Assembly (NCBI GenBank): GCA_033064195.1
Contig: JARBJD010000026.1
Location: 1-64,000, forward strand
Length of the DNA stretch: 64,000 nt
Direction: 5' to 3'
Source: Blattamonas nauphoetae
Taxonomy: Eukaryota; Preaxostyla; Oxymonadida
In this document: positions 24,867 to 36,300 of the stretch, in pieces
Numbering within the stretch: position 1 is the first letter of the stretch
How the letters are laid out: every line of letters begins with the position of its first letter
Notes under the pieces: model-generated
Databases searched by the model: none
Told to the model about the DNA's origin: nothing
Seen by the model: only the letters and a program-made list of their open reading frames with translations
Translations under genes and position numbers: made by a program

Positions 24867-25559
24867 CGATAAAACACAGCACTTTCTCGTTTAAAAAGTG
24901 AGCCAGATCATCCCCTTGTTCATACCAAGAAACAAAACGATGAAAAACGACTTTACTGCGAAAACGGAAAGACAAGACCAAGAACAAGTTGATTAAAACA
25001 GAAAATGATGCCGGATCACACTGTCCGTGAAGATGTGGATGAGAGATACTTCGGAGTCTGAATGACAGAACAAGAGTGGCGACGATTGATGGACATTTCG
25101 ACGACATCAGATCCGCATGTGTGTTCGTAAATGGCATGTTGAAACAATGCGATGGGAGTTGTGATTCGTGTAAGGTTGATATCGTCCAGTTCAGAGGATG
25201 AGAATGCGAGATGTGAGAGGCCAGAAAATGCGTCACTAAAACAGGGGAAGGGGATGAACAAATCAGCAATTATTCACTACACGAAGGCTAAATATCAAAT
25301 AATGATGTAATGGGGAGGGCAAACTCGTGGTTTCGAGGAGTGGCGATGAACAACGATTCTTCGAAATGAATGAACCAGTTTGCACAACAATGACCAAAAT
25401 CCAGTGTTTTAGCTGTGTGGGAGAGAATGGGAGAAAATGAGAATGAAGAGACGAGACAAATGGAGAGGAAGAAGGAGTGAGAACAAAACATTGAAAATGT
25501 CGATTGACAGAAAATAAAAGGACCAAAATAGCAGAACACACTTCAAACAGATTGTGGGT
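24867..25559. other. Intergenic, no supported gene
   Basis: Only short or compositionally biased frames, no recognisable motif. It leads into the downstream part of the duplicated armadillo-family unit. Confidence 0.4.
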
Positions 25560-25907
25560 GGCTGTGGAGTGGTGGGAATGTGGGCGCATCCATTTCGACG
25601 AGAGAAACGAGATGTGTTTCAGAGATGGTCTATAAGTCGAAAATGGGAAAGATAATCTGGTCACAATGCATCGGGCAGGGACGCAAGCAATTGTTTGGAG
25701 AGAGGACGGTTGACGATGTTACAGTCAAAGACAGCCGCGTTGATAACGACGAACCCAAAAGAGCAAACCATTTCTGGACGATTGGAGGCGATCCCAGAAT
25801 CTGTTCATCTGCACCAGCAATCAGCGCATTCCCAGCATCCGATGAGAGTTCGCAGAAATGAGATAGAGTCATTCGAGAGCAGCGGTTTCGATGGGTCGGT
25901 GGAAATC

Positions 25908-26987
25908 TCACCATTCAGGGATTTTCACATTCGCTCCCAGAGAGTGTGAGATGAAGTGACTTTTATCGTCAACACTGCGACCAAAAATACCGCCTTTGTC
26001 GTTCATCAGCTTCTGTTCGAGTGTGTCTTCGAAGCCTTCTGAAAACAGAGCTTCCATCACTCGTTTCCCAGATTTGTCCACTTTTCGGCCTTCTTTTGGC
26101 CATTCTTCAAGCCATAAGTGGATGTAGAAAAGTGAATCCCAGAGATGGTCCTTGTCTTCAATGGTTGGGAGACAACCTGAGAGAGCCATCTCAATCGGAG
26201 ATGCGAGAACAAACTCCAATGTTGGACGATGATATGGGCTGAAATCAAGAAGTGTTGTCAATAGAGACATGAACGAACCCAACGAGTCCTGTTTGAGAAA
26301 ATATCGATTTGAGATCAGAAACGTCACAAATTGGGACGATGGGAGCACGACCTTCTGAAAGATCATTTCACGATGGTTCAACTGGTCGACAACTGCAATC
26401 TTCCCGAGACCCGTGAGACACCATGGTCGCGAGAGGTCGAGGCATTCGACGATGATTTTCAAGAGATTGTCGAATATCCCTTCATTTCCTGATATTGTCA
26501 GTGTGTGAGGTTGAACAGTCGCTAACACGTTGCTGATGAGATCAGATTCCACGAGACGACATCTAATTGAAGGTGTTGATCTCGTTGTTGTTTTGCAGAG
26601 GAACGACAACGCCGCGGCAATCATAGTCGAGTGGGAAGATGATAATAGAGTCATAATGCTCCCAGCAAATCCAGATGTCGATCCATCGGAAGAGTGAACG
26701 AGCCTTATCACGAGTTTGTCAGCAAGATCATGATCGTTCCACTTTGGCTCGAGGCTCTTCAAAAATCGGGCAGCTCTGTCCAGAAGGGCATCGTCAAAAG
26801 GATAGTCAGCTTTCACAAACACAACAAGCGAATGGTAAACCTCTGATTGATGAGAAAACGACAAATCTGAGTTCTCATCGAATTTCAGAAAGGGTTCTTC
26901 GTTAAACCTGATGGTCGAAGGTGAATCATGTGAACTGTTCAAACAAGGACCACGACGGTTGTGCAAAGAGGTAATTCCTTTTTTCAT
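25908..26987 (-). CDS. Armadillo/HEAT-like repeat protein, copy 1
   Basis: A single-exon 359-residue protein. It has an N-terminal acidic stretch (EEPFLKFDENSDLSF) and helical repeats (VYHSLVVFVKADYPFDDALL, AARFLKSLEP, SGFAGSIMTLLSSSHSTMIA, ALSFLCKTTTRSTPSIRCRL) like those of armadillo-type scaffolds. Near the end is a LFSEGFEDTLEQKLM motif shared with the other copies. No signal peptide or membrane segment, so probably cytosolic or nuclear. It is paralogous to 28001-29053 and to the fragment 30455-31054, all on the same strand. Function unknown; I infer a helical scaffold from the repeat pattern only. The start was taken at the most upstream Met; the copy 2 N-terminus differs, so the true start could be downstream. 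Confidence 0.7.
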   Translation of the reverse strand: MKKGITSLHNRRGPCLNSSHDSPSTIRFNEEPFLKFDENSDLSFSHQSEVYHSLVVFVKADYPFDDALLDRAARFLKSLEPKWNDHDLADKLVIRLVHSSDGSTSGFAGSIMTLLSSSHSTMIAAALSFLCKTTTRSTPSIRCRLVESDLISNVLATVQPHTLTISGNEGIFDNLLKIIVECLDLSRPWCLTGLGKIAVVDQLNHREMIFQKVVLPSSQFVTFLISNRYFLKQDSLGSFMSLLTTLLDFSPYHRPTLEFVLASPIEMALSGCLPTIEDKDHLWDSLFYIHLWLEEWPKEGRKVDKSGKRVMEALFSEGFEDTLEQKLMNDKGGIFGRSVDDKSHFISHSLGANVKIPEW

Positions 26988-27630
26988 TGAAAAGAGAAGA
27001 AGATCATCCCATTGGTCGTCACTTTGTTTATGTCACAAAATCCTTGCGCAACAAACGAATTGTTCAAACAAATGAGATGATGTGTGGAGAAGAATGAAAG
27101 TAATCATCATAGAAAACAAATAAGTTCCTGTCTCGCTTTTGGGTTGTTTGCCAAATGGTTCCGTCTCGTCCAGATTATTGTGATGGGGTGTGGGGAGCTG
27201 CGAAGGTTAGTCAGTTGGGTGATATTTCAGAGGCGAAGACAGCGAAATCGGGGAGTGAATGGGGAGAGTGAGAAGGCGAGAAGAGAAGAGCGATGGAGTG
27301 TGATGGGGAGAACATAAACAAATTTGAGAAAAAAAAGAGATCGGCGATTGTGCTGTTGAATCATTGTTCCATGTTGGAGAACGAGGAGATGCGTTTCGAG
27401 TGAGCTTGGTTTCGAGTTTGAAGGACTTGCTTCAGAACATGATTCAAACACTTGTCTGTTTGATATTGGCATCAATCAGATCCAGAGAAACTAAAAAGTG
27501 GTTGAGAGAGATAAGGAAAGGGAAAGAAAGATCGGACGGATGGATGGAGCGTGAAGGAGGAAACCAGAACAATGTGCGAATAGTATCAATGAGGAATCAC
27601 AAAAAGAACAAAGCACACCTCAAATTGATC
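26988..27630. other. Spacer between duplicated genes, no supported gene
   Basis: Promoter side of copy 1 and downstream side of copy 2. Purine-rich stretches and short frames only. Confidence 0.4.
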
Positions 27631-28000
27631 GTGGATGGCTGTGGAAGGACTGAAAGGTGGGGCACATCCCATTTCGATGAGAAAACGAGATGTGTTTCAG
27701 AGATGGTCTATAAGTCGAAAATGGGAAAGATAATCTGGTCACAATGCATCGTTCAGGACGCAAGGAATTGTTTGGAGAGAGGACGGTTGACGATGTGACA
27801 GCCAAAGACAGCCGCGTTGAGAACGACCAACCCAAATGAGAAAACCATTTCTGGACGATTGGAGGCGATTGCAGAATCTGTTCATCTGCACCAGTAATCA
27901 ACGAATTCCCAACATCCGAGGAGAGAACGCAGAAACCATTATCGAGTCATTCGAGAGAGGTGGCTTCGACGCGTCATTCGAGATGCAACCAGTGATATCC

Positions 28001-29053
28001 TCACACATTCGATCCCAGCAATTGTGAGATTGAGTGACAAATATTGACAAGATGGAGACCAAAATTTGCACTCTTTTCATGCATCAGCATCTGTTCGAGT
28101 GTGTCTTCGAAGCCTTCCGAAAACAGAGCTTGCATCATCCGTTTCCCAGATTTGGTAACTTCTGGGCCTTCTCTCTTCCAACTTTCCAGCGAATTGTCGA
28201 TGTCGCTAAGAGTATTCCAGAGAGCATCATTTCTTTCGACGAGCGAAAGACAGCTTGAGAACGTCATCGCAATCGGAGATGCGACAACATATTCCAATGT
28301 TGGACGATGGAATGGACCTATTTGAATGAGTGTTGCCAATAGATTCGTGAACGACTTGAACAAGCCTCCATTGAGGATGTTTCGATTTGAGATCAAAAAT
28401 GTCACAAATTGAGACGATGGAATCACGACCTTCTGAAAGATTACTTCACGATGGTTGAATGCGTCGACGGCTGTAGTGATTCCAAGTTGCCTGAGAAATG
28501 ATGGATCTGCGAGTTCGTGGCAGTTGTCGATGATTCTGTTGAGATTGATGATAATCGTTTCATTTCCAGAAATTGACAGTGTGTAAGGTCGAATAATCAC
28601 TAACACTTTGCTAACGAGATCAGACTCCACGAGACGACATCGAATTGCAGGTGATGATCGTGTTGTTGTTGGATCGAGGAACGACATCGTTGCCTCAACC
28701 ACATTCGAGTGGGGTGATGACAGCAAAATGACGATGCTGTCGATAAAGCCAGAAGCCGATCCAGCTGAAGAGGGCACGAGATCACTCACGAGTTTCGCCG
28801 CATAATCGTTGTTGCCCCACCAAGGTCCGAGGCTCTTCAGAAATTGTGCGGCTCGGTCTTGAAGGGCATTGTCAAAAGGATATTCTTCTTTCACAAGACC
28901 AAGAAGCGAACAGTAGATGGCTGATTTGTCCTCAAATGACAAGTCTGAGATCGGATCGAAATTTAGGAATGGTTCTTGTTCTGGGATGATAGCCAGATCG
29001 GAATTGGGAGCATGAGTTTGGATCGTTTGAGAAGCATGAAATGGAAACATCAA
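28001..29053 (-). CDS. Armadillo/HEAT-like repeat protein, copy 2
   Basis: A 350-residue single-exon paralogue of 25908-26987, alignable from EQEPFLNFDPISDLSFEDKS to LFSEGFEDTLEQMLM and IFQKVVIPSSQFVTFLISNR. The order of helical repeats is kept, with many substitutions but no frame break, which suggests both copies are or were under selection. The C-terminus ends at LLGSNV, a few residues before copy 1. Likely a soluble scaffold of a lineage-specific family; function unknown. Confidence 0.7.
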   Translation of the reverse strand: MMFPFHASQTIQTHAPNSDLAIIPEQEPFLNFDPISDLSFEDKSAIYCSLLGLVKEEYPFDNALQDRAAQFLKSLGPWWGNNDYAAKLVSDLVPSSAGSASGFIDSIVILLSSPHSNVVEATMSFLDPTTTRSSPAIRCRLVESDLVSKVLVIIRPYTLSISGNETIIINLNRIIDNCHELADPSFLRQLGITTAVDAFNHREVIFQKVVIPSSQFVTFLISNRNILNGGLFKSFTNLLATLIQIGPFHRPTLEYVVASPIAMTFSSCLSLVERNDALWNTLSDIDNSLESWKREGPEVTKSGKRMMQALFSEGFEDTLEQMLMHEKSANFGLHLVNICHSISQLLGSNV

Positions 29054-29686
29054 GTCGTCTTCAAAGGGAAGGCAAGAGAGATCCAGCCCTTTTATTCAAT
29101 GATTAAGCCTGACCTCTGGTTTTTCAGATTCAAGAGAGCTTTCGACTGTGAAAGGGGACGATATGTGAAATGACTGATGAATCAAACAAAGATGCACGAG
29201 AATAAAGTGAGGCGAGAAGTGACGATGTTTGTGACATGGTTGGGTCTTTCCAGACTCCACAAAGAAGAGAACGAGCACGTGTTGTGTGACGGTGAACGAG
29301 CAGACAATCAAAATTCGTCAGACGATGCGAGCCTCAGCGAGAGTCACTGCAAACTCGCCTTTCTCGAAAGACGCACAACAAAGACAATCTCGTCGAAAAC
29401 ACACCACACTCAGAGTGTGGAGAGTGGTTGAGTGAAAACAGCCAAAGAGGGATGCATGGGATGCGGGAGATCGGTCAGAGACTGAAGAATGAATGAAGAT
29501 GAAAAGAAGAAGAGAACGAAGTGAGTGATGTGAGAGACAATCCAATTCTGGCTATGAAGAGGGGTGCGTGGGTGTCTGACATGAGGAAGGAGGACAGGAA
29601 CTGTCTCTTTGGTGTTGTTTTCGTGGAGTGTGTGTTGTGGCTGTGGATCGATGGTGGAGTGTGTCAGTGAGATCGAGTAGATGCGA
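29054..29686. other. Intergenic, no supported gene
   Basis: Low-complexity purine-rich DNA without recognisable coding or repeat structure. It is the upstream side of armadillo copy 2 and the downstream side of the pseudokinase fragment. Confidence 0.4.
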
Positions 29687-30445
29687 TCACTGAGCAGCGT
29701 CGAAGAACACAGCAGAGCCACACGAGATCTCCACCGATCGAAGTTTCTCCTCCATCTCTCCCAGACCAGGACGATCCTTTTCCCGAACTTGCAGACACGA
29801 CACAATCACATCACGCAATCCCGAATCTCCAACCAACGACAGTTTTAGCAGAATCCCGGTCTTCAGCTGCCGCGATGCTTTCAAAGCATCCATCTCCCCG
29901 AAGTGAACCTGTCCTGTTTCAATCTCGAACAGGACAAGGCCAAGACTAAAAACTGCAGCTGACCCGCTGTCCACCTTCTGTCCCTCTTTCCCTTCCGACA
30001 CCACTGTCTCAGGCGCTCGCCACCGCAGCAGCTCGAACTGCTCGTTCTTCCTCTCTCCCTCTGTGCGTGTCATATTCTCGGTTCTCTGTCCTTCTTGACA
30101 TGTCTGTGTGCGCTGTGTCTGCGACCTCGTCTGTCCCACCGTCTCCCCCACATCCAACGCAATCTCCACTTCCCCATCCTCCCCAAACACAACACTGTGC
30201 GACGAGAACATCGTCAGCACTGACAGTGTCGGGTCCTGTCTGTGCAGTCCAACCAGCTTTCGCATGATCTGCTGTGCAACCCCCATCTTGTCGATCGGCC
30301 TCTTCTGCGCCGAGTTCAGTCTGTTGTACAGCGTGTCTCTTCCGTTCACACCAACAGACCCACTCTGCTTGCTCACCACATCTATTGATGGCTCGTTAGA
30401 CGATGGGATGATGTTGTCTGTGCTGAGAGGAAAAGACTGTTTCAT
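29687..30445 (-). pseudogene. Receptor pseudokinase tail fragment
   Basis: 252 residues matching only the cytosolic end of receptors A and B: LRWRAPETVVS, VDSGSAAVFSLGLVLFEIET, GQVHFGEMDALKASRQLKTG, VSCLQVREKDRPGLGEMEEK. The HRD and DFG equivalents are absent. No Ig-like stalk or transmembrane helix precedes it; an armadillo-family fragment lies only 10 bp upstream on the same strand. It is therefore a gene piece brought here by rearrangement, although the frame itself is open. Confidence 0.65.
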
Positions 30446-30454
30446 ATGCTACAG

Positions 30455-31054
30455 CTAGTGTTCAGCAGCAACAATTGACGAATGTGGGAAGATGACTTTG
30501 TCGAGTTCCTCAAACTTTTCGGGTGGGAGGTCGACAATCACTCCAAAATTGGTTCGTGAAGCTTGGGGTATCATTGGAAGAAGTTCGAAGAATCCTGCCC
30601 GCAAAAAGTCGAAGTGTACCTCAGGAGAAGCGTGGAACAGAGCTTGATTCAGAAATGACAGCGCTGACGTGACAATCTCTTCGTTGGACGATGTGAGGAG
30701 CGGAATAATTGACTCGGTGAAACCAGAACAAGTATCATCTGGTGCGGAAGCGAGTTCGAAGAGAGTCTTGTTGGTTTTGAATTGACAGTCGATATTCTTC
30801 AGAAGACCACAAGCCTGTCTCGTGGCAATGTGATCCAGATTTTTTCCTTCCTTGACGAAGTCAACAAGTGACGAGTACAGTTGTGACGCTTGTTCGATGG
30901 TTCTGATGTTTGATGGTACGGTTTTCACAAACAGGGGTGTCATGTCACTGTTGAAATCTCGGGTGAAGGACCGGATGGGTGGGTGCTTTTCTGAGTTTGT
31001 ATTGTTTCCCATTGAGGAAGGGTCAAAACAATTGAAAGATGATCCAAACCACAA
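30455..31054 (-). pseudogene. Armadillo-like family, N-terminal half
   Basis: 199 residues colinear with the first part of 28001-29053 (LYSSLVDFVKEGKNLDHIAT, SGFTESIIPLLTSSNEEIVT, SALSFLNQALFHASPEV), then an abrupt end soon after the IFPHSS equivalent of the PSSQFVTFLI segment. The other half is missing and a pseudokinase fragment follows, so the gene is truncated. An internal Met about 45 bp in (MGNNTNSEK) is a plausible alternative start, because the preceding residues also occur upstream of the 24.8 kb fragment. Confidence 0.55.
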
Positions 31055-31249
31055 GAAATGAAATTAGGAACCTCTCGTCAGATCGGCTATTTCACTGCCC
31101 CAGTGACATTCCATTCGAATGATCGAGTTTCTCTTTCCACAAAAAAAGTCACACAATAAAAAGATACTTCAATGCAAGCTGAAGTCGATAAATGAAAACG
31201 AACTGCACTCTTTGCTAACGAAAGTAGAAACAACCAAAACAGCTGTCTC

Positions 31250-33079
31250 TCACACCTTGTTGACGGTCTGGTCAACACCCACCTGACTGTTGGGCATGGC
31301 TGGGTATTGCTCCATCTGGGCTGGCTGATCAACAGGCGGTGTGTAGACATACTGTTGTGGAAGTGGTTGATAGTTGATTTGGCTCTGAGGCGCGTTCTGG
31401 CCCTGCAGGAGCGGTTGGTAGGCTTCGGGCTGTTGCTGTTTGGGGGAATATGTTGGTGGTGGATAGACGTATGTGTGTTGCTGAGCTTCGATGTTTTGGT
31501 ATTCGGCTGGCTTTCGTGTTCGGCAGCAGGCACAGCAGCAGCATCCACAACAACAGCAGCAGATGCACGGGATGACGATGCAGAGGGCGAGGAACACACT
31601 CCCACCCACAATCGAGAAGATCAGAATCTTTCGGAACAAGGCGTCGTTCGAGTTTGTCCAGTCCTCTCCAACGTTGAAGGGCAGGATCCACACTCCATTG
31701 CTCAGTTGTGTGCTGGTGCACTTCTTGAAATCACTTTTCTGGACACGATACGTGGTTGTGTTGTGGTATGAGACCAACACGTCGTGTCCATATCCCTTGC
31801 TCGCCTCGTTCTCTGTGAACGTGTCTTCGGAGAATGTCATGCGCGTGTCGTCGGCAACATCCACAAACACGGCTCCTCCATTCTGCAGTGCGTCGCATCT
31901 CGTGAACTCTCCGTAGTTGATCTCCATGACGTCCGCATGCGACACGAACAGCCCGCCTCCATCTTCCTCCGCTTTCGAGTCGTTCACGATCACTTGTGCG
32001 AAGAACAGTCTCTCCACGACTCCACCAGCGAACACGAACCCTCCGCACTTGCCTGCCGACGTTTTCGAACTGTCGACGAGTTGGAAGTCCAGTGTCGTGT
32101 GGCCTGCCACATAAACCCATCCTCCATTTCCATTCGGGGCGGAAGAGTGTTGGGCTTCTGTGTGGTGGATTGTGAGCGTGCTTTGGCTGTGGGGAAGGAA
32201 CAGAAATCCGCCGTTTGGCCAGATTTCGGTTGTTGTTGTGAACTTTGTGACGGTCATTCTGACAACCACTTCTGACTTGGGAGCGAAGGCAACGTTGTTT
32301 GAATATCGAATGGCATTCGCACTATCTTCGATTCTCACGTTGGTCAGATACATTTTCGAAGCCTGCATCGCAAACACGAGCGCCCCGCTCAGTGCGCCGT
32401 CCACGTGCGATATTTTGACCTTTTTCATCGAAACTCCACGATTCGGTGTCCCTTCGACTGGCTCTTCTGGAAGAGGGTCTTCATTTTGGCACGTGATCTG
32501 GCTGAATGACGTGTTGTACACCGACACGTTTTGGACGTCGGCGCCGGCCAGAACTGGGTTCTGAGAGAGAATGGTCAAGCCAGTGAACGAGGAGTGTTGC
32601 ACAATGAGGGAAAGGGCCGCTTTGTTGTCTCCGGGAACACCTTGGACGAGGGAAGACGTGAAATTCATGGCGGAGAATGTCATGTTCTGAACAAGCAGTT
32701 GGGTCTTGGATCCTTGCAGAATCGGATACACAACATCTTCAACATCATATTCGCAAGCTGTCACGTTCAACGTGGAGTCATCGTGGCCTTTTGCGAACAC
32801 GGATTTCTGAGACGGTTTGATGAGAATCGAGACTAATGAGAGCGATGAGGTCTCCAGATCGAATGCAATATCTTCGAAATCTTGCAGATCCAGAGTCACC
32901 GTGTTAACATTTCCGATAAATGTCAAGTTTCGGTCTTTCAGTTGAAGGTTGCGAGCAAAGTAAACCCCGGCCTCCAATGTGATTTCTGTGGTGTCATCTG
33001 CATACTCCTTCATCACATCCAGAAGGTCGATGCTATCCGGATGGATGCTGGCAAAAGCAACGATGAGAGAGAGGAACAT
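31250..33079 (-). CDS. Beta-helix surface protein with TM and Cys-rich tail
   Basis: An intact single-exon 609-residue type I membrane protein. A short hydrophobic N-terminus (MFLSLIVAFASI) acts as the signal peptide. The ectodomain has repeated beta-helix turns (FAMQASKMYLTNVRIEDSAN, GGWVYVAGHTTLDFQLVDSS, GGGLFVSHADVMEINYGEF, NGGAVFVDVADDTRMTFSED) and many N-glycosylation sites. One helix follows (KILIFSIVGGSVFLALCIVI, about residues 483-505), then about 14 mostly Cys residues (likely palmitoylated), and a 90-residue Gln/Pro/Tyr-rich cytosolic tail with PPPTY. PPxY is the known ligand of WW domains such as those of NEDD4-type ligases, so endocytic sorting is a reasonable guess. It shares a 251 bp divergent upstream region with the gene at 33331. 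Unlike receptors A and B it has no kinase-like tail. Confidence 0.85.
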   Translation of the reverse strand: MFLSLIVAFASIHPDSIDLLDVMKEYADDTTEITLEAGVYFARNLQLKDRNLTFIGNVNTVTLDLQDFEDIAFDLETSSLSLVSILIKPSQKSVFAKGHDDSTLNVTACEYDVEDVVYPILQGSKTQLLVQNMTFSAMNFTSSLVQGVPGDNKAALSLIVQHSSFTGLTILSQNPVLAGADVQNVSVYNTSFSQITCQNEDPLPEEPVEGTPNRGVSMKKVKISHVDGALSGALVFAMQASKMYLTNVRIEDSANAIRYSNNVAFAPKSEVVVRMTVTKFTTTTEIWPNGGFLFLPHSQSTLTIHHTEAQHSSAPNGNGGWVYVAGHTTLDFQLVDSSKTSAGKCGGFVFAGGVVERLFFAQVIVNDSKAEEDGGGLFVSHADVMEINYGEFTRCDALQNGGAVFVDVADDTRMTFSEDTFTENEASKGYGHDVLVSYHNTTTYRVQKSDFKKCTSTQLSNGVWILPFNVGEDWTNSNDALFRKILIFSIVGGSVFLALCIVIPCICCCCCGCCCCACCRTRKPAEYQNIEAQQHTYVYPPPTYSPKQQQPEAYQPLLQGQNAPQSQINYQPLPQQYVYTPPVDQPAQMEQYPAMPNSQVGVDQTVNKV

Positions 33080-33330
33080 TCTATGATGATATTCGTAGAA
33101 TGGGTTCCGATCATGTTTTCAACTGGTTATGGGTGATAGTATCCACCATCCCCGAAATCTCTAAACATCTGCAAGCCATGCTTATTCGACCTTTAAAACT
33201 ACCATCGTTCGAGCCACATACGAATCCACTGCAACATTCGACCTGATGGATGTGATCCTGTTGGGATCTCACTTCCCCACAACTATTTAGCTCCATTATC
33301 AACTCTGGATTCATTCATTGTCCTGCTCGG
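33080..33330. promoter_or_regulatory. Divergent intergenic region between 31250-33079 and 33331-37630
   Basis: 251 bp separate the two start codons, so both promoters must lie here. No TATA-like or other consensus box is evident to me. Confidence 0.5.
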
Positions 33331-36300
33331 ATGACAACAGACAATTCGACCTCTATGGCTTCTGGAATGGAAAGTTGTGATTCCATTATTGTCACAGCAG
33401 CCGAGAAAAATCCCATCAATCGATTCAACGAACTGCTCGCCTTATATTCTATCCCAAATGCACGTACTCCTCACTCTTCCCATAACTCTCTCATTTCTCT
33501 TCTGTCAAGTGTCTTTTTCTTACATTTTTCACCTTTAATCCTCCTATAAGGAAATTTGAACCATGTTGACTGTGATGAACGAAATGATGTCCTACATCGT
33601 TTTGGTTCCATTATGGCCGAAAATGTTGATCGTGTATCCTTTTTTCATTCAGAATTCTCCCCATTCCATGATTTATTATTCTCCAGGACATCGAGGTGAA
33701 AGAACTCGCCAAAATCGGTATGTTTCCCCGTCTTTGATTGTTTCAGTCTCGTCAACGGAAGATATATTTCCTCTTTTACACGCTTCGGGGCTCTCTCTTT
33801 CGATTATCCGACAGATTCGACCAAATCACACCACCAACACTCAGCTCGTCCAGCTGGCTCACATTTCTGAAATATGTCCTCTGGTCTCACTTCCATCTCT
33901 TTCAGAAGATCTTTCATCATTTTTCGGCAGTTTTCTCTGCGATCCTCTCCCATATTTGACGAATGACGCCAGCTATAATCACGCCTCATTGGGGACGATG
34001 TTGGACATTCTCTGCAATGAAGTGATGGCGTGTGCAATTCTTGGGATGGGTGATGGAGTATATGAAACTATCGTCACCAATTTCCCCTCCTTTTCGGAAA
34101 CCATTTCTCCACCACAATACCAACGTCTCCTGACGATCTATTCTTGTAACATCTTTCAAAAGATCCTGAAAATCTCACAAAAATACACTGTTTGAAGTTT
34201 TCGTTGCTTACTCAACCTCTTCAGGATCCGATAGAGAGGATCGCAGCCACCATTGACATGCTTATCAAACAGACTCCTAAAATACGAGATGATGACAAGA
34301 ATTCCATGAATCTTCTTTCTCAATGCCTTCAATATACTGCCACATTTCTGATTTGCATGCCCTTTTTCATCATGCTCACACTTTGTCATCTCTTCCACAG
34401 CCCATCCTAACCTCATCGACTCGTTTCTGAAGTCGGTCGATATCTCCTCGTCTCCCTCCGACACTCCCTTCCGTCACGACCGAGACCTCACCCTCATCTC
34501 CACGCTCTGTCAGTCTTCCTCTCCACTCTTCACCAAACTCAGCGAACCACTCTTCGACTCAGCATTCCCTATTCACGACATCCTCTCAACTCGCTCGTTC
34601 ACCGACCCTGCCAGCTCCTTCATCCGCATGGCCAGCACAAACCCTGCTTTCTTCCGCCGCATTGTCGAGACGCACGCTGAGTGCATTGTGGAAAAAGCCA
34701 TTTCGATTGCAGTGTGGGCCGTTCGAGTCATGTCTGAGGAGCAGTCTGGGCCAAGCAGTCTCGACTTTGGGAGAATGACACAGAATTGGATTCTGCTGCT
34801 CCAGACATTGGCTGAAGTGAAAACCGATCTGACACAGCACGCCACAAACTTCTACTTTCTCACGTCCTCCATTCTCACTCTCCTCGTTCTCACCGCTGCG
34901 AGCACAAACGACGAGCTGTCGACAGCTGCTGTGTCTGTCTTTTCAGACAAGTTTGGCCTGTCCAGAGCACACTCCGAGACCCTCCTATTCGCCACTCCGA
35001 CAACATTCCCACTCAGTGATCCATTCCTTCCACGATCTCTTCAGACGTGGCGTGATTCAGATCACAAGAAAGGGCCTTGCCAGTCGATTTGTGAAGAGGC
35101 AGCCTGTTGGATTTGGCTGAAGACACGTTCTGATTTCTCGTCCCCAGGGACTGACATCGACTTCATTCGATTGATTGGGCCACATTTCGCTGGTTGTCTT
35201 GTGAACGCCCTGCACTCGACCACAACACTCACTCACTCCTTCCCTTTCTTCTCTCCCGAGCTGACTCGATTGTCCCAACAGCCAAGCGTTTGGAACGATT
35301 CCAAGAGACCATCTGCCCTCACTGCACTGACAACACTGGCCGACATCGAAATCGGGCTCATCTTTCATGTTCCCCACTGGCAACCTTTGCTGAGTCCCTC
35401 AGACATCAACAGAAGAGATACCGTCCTGATTCATCTCTTCCCATTTCTTGGATCAGAATCACAAACCATGTTTCTCTCATCGTACAGCGGCAGGAACTCT
35501 CAAAAGGTGGAATGCTTGGTCGAGATGGCGACAGTTCATTCCAACAACACTCCCATCGCTCTGCTCACAAAATTGAGAAAAGTGGTTGAGAGGCTCTCGT
35601 CTGTCGATCCACAGTCTTACTCCACCAAAATTAACCGAATTCAGGTCTCATCAATGGAGTCAAGAATCGTCGAGAAACTTAGGACCGCTGAGGGCGAGGA
35701 GAGATGGAGACTTCTGACGCAGCTGGTTGTTGTTTCACAGAAAGATATCGATTTGACGAAAGAATTGATGGAAGCAGAGAACGACGCACAAGCACTGCTC
35801 GTCTTGTCCGTCCGCTCAATCCGATCATCTCAACGCCTCGAATTTCATCCAAACTCGAATCCAGAGGCATTCCACCGTGTTCTCGAGTTCGCTGGACATC
35901 TCGACAATCTTCCGTTGGTCGCAGCCGCTTTGGGATACATTGGAGACATTATTGAAGAATTCATTGATCAACCTGTTGGAGGAGTGTTTCATCTCAAGCC
36001 AGAGCAAGAACTTCGTGACATTGTGTTGAATGCTCTTCAAGTAGTCGCTGCTCGTCGTCGGGATGGATTGGAGGAGGGATGTGTTGTGGGGAAGGATGAG
36101 ATGACATCGCAGATTGTTTTGTCGTGTTTAACAGTCTTCCAATTCATGATGAGCGATGAGTTGTTCGATCCAGCGCCTTTCGTTGACTCTCTCGTCACTC
36201 TCACTGTGACAACAGATCTCTCTCTTCTACGCTCCCTTCTGCTCGTTCTGCTGTGGATCGAAGAGCGAACACGAAACACCCCAACACCTTTCTCGATCTC

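Larger units (their letters stand above)
25560..29100 (-). repeat. Tandem duplication of an armadillo-family gene unit
   Basis: About 1.5 kb comprising each gene plus roughly 330 bp downstream is present twice in direct orientation (about 25560-27000 and 27630-29100) with about 600 bp between. The downstream part is strongly conserved (GAGATGTGTTTCAGAGATGG and GGAGAGAGGACGGTTGACGA occur in both). A minus-strand peptide frame there is also kept (GADEQIL, SPPIVQKWF, STRLSL, VTSSTVLSPNN), which may mean it was once coding. Confidence 0.75.

Noticed and set aside
31307-32564. Plus-strand open frames up to 163 codons opposite the 609-residue surface protein
   Set aside because: Antisense shadows of a well-supported gene with no motifs of their own.
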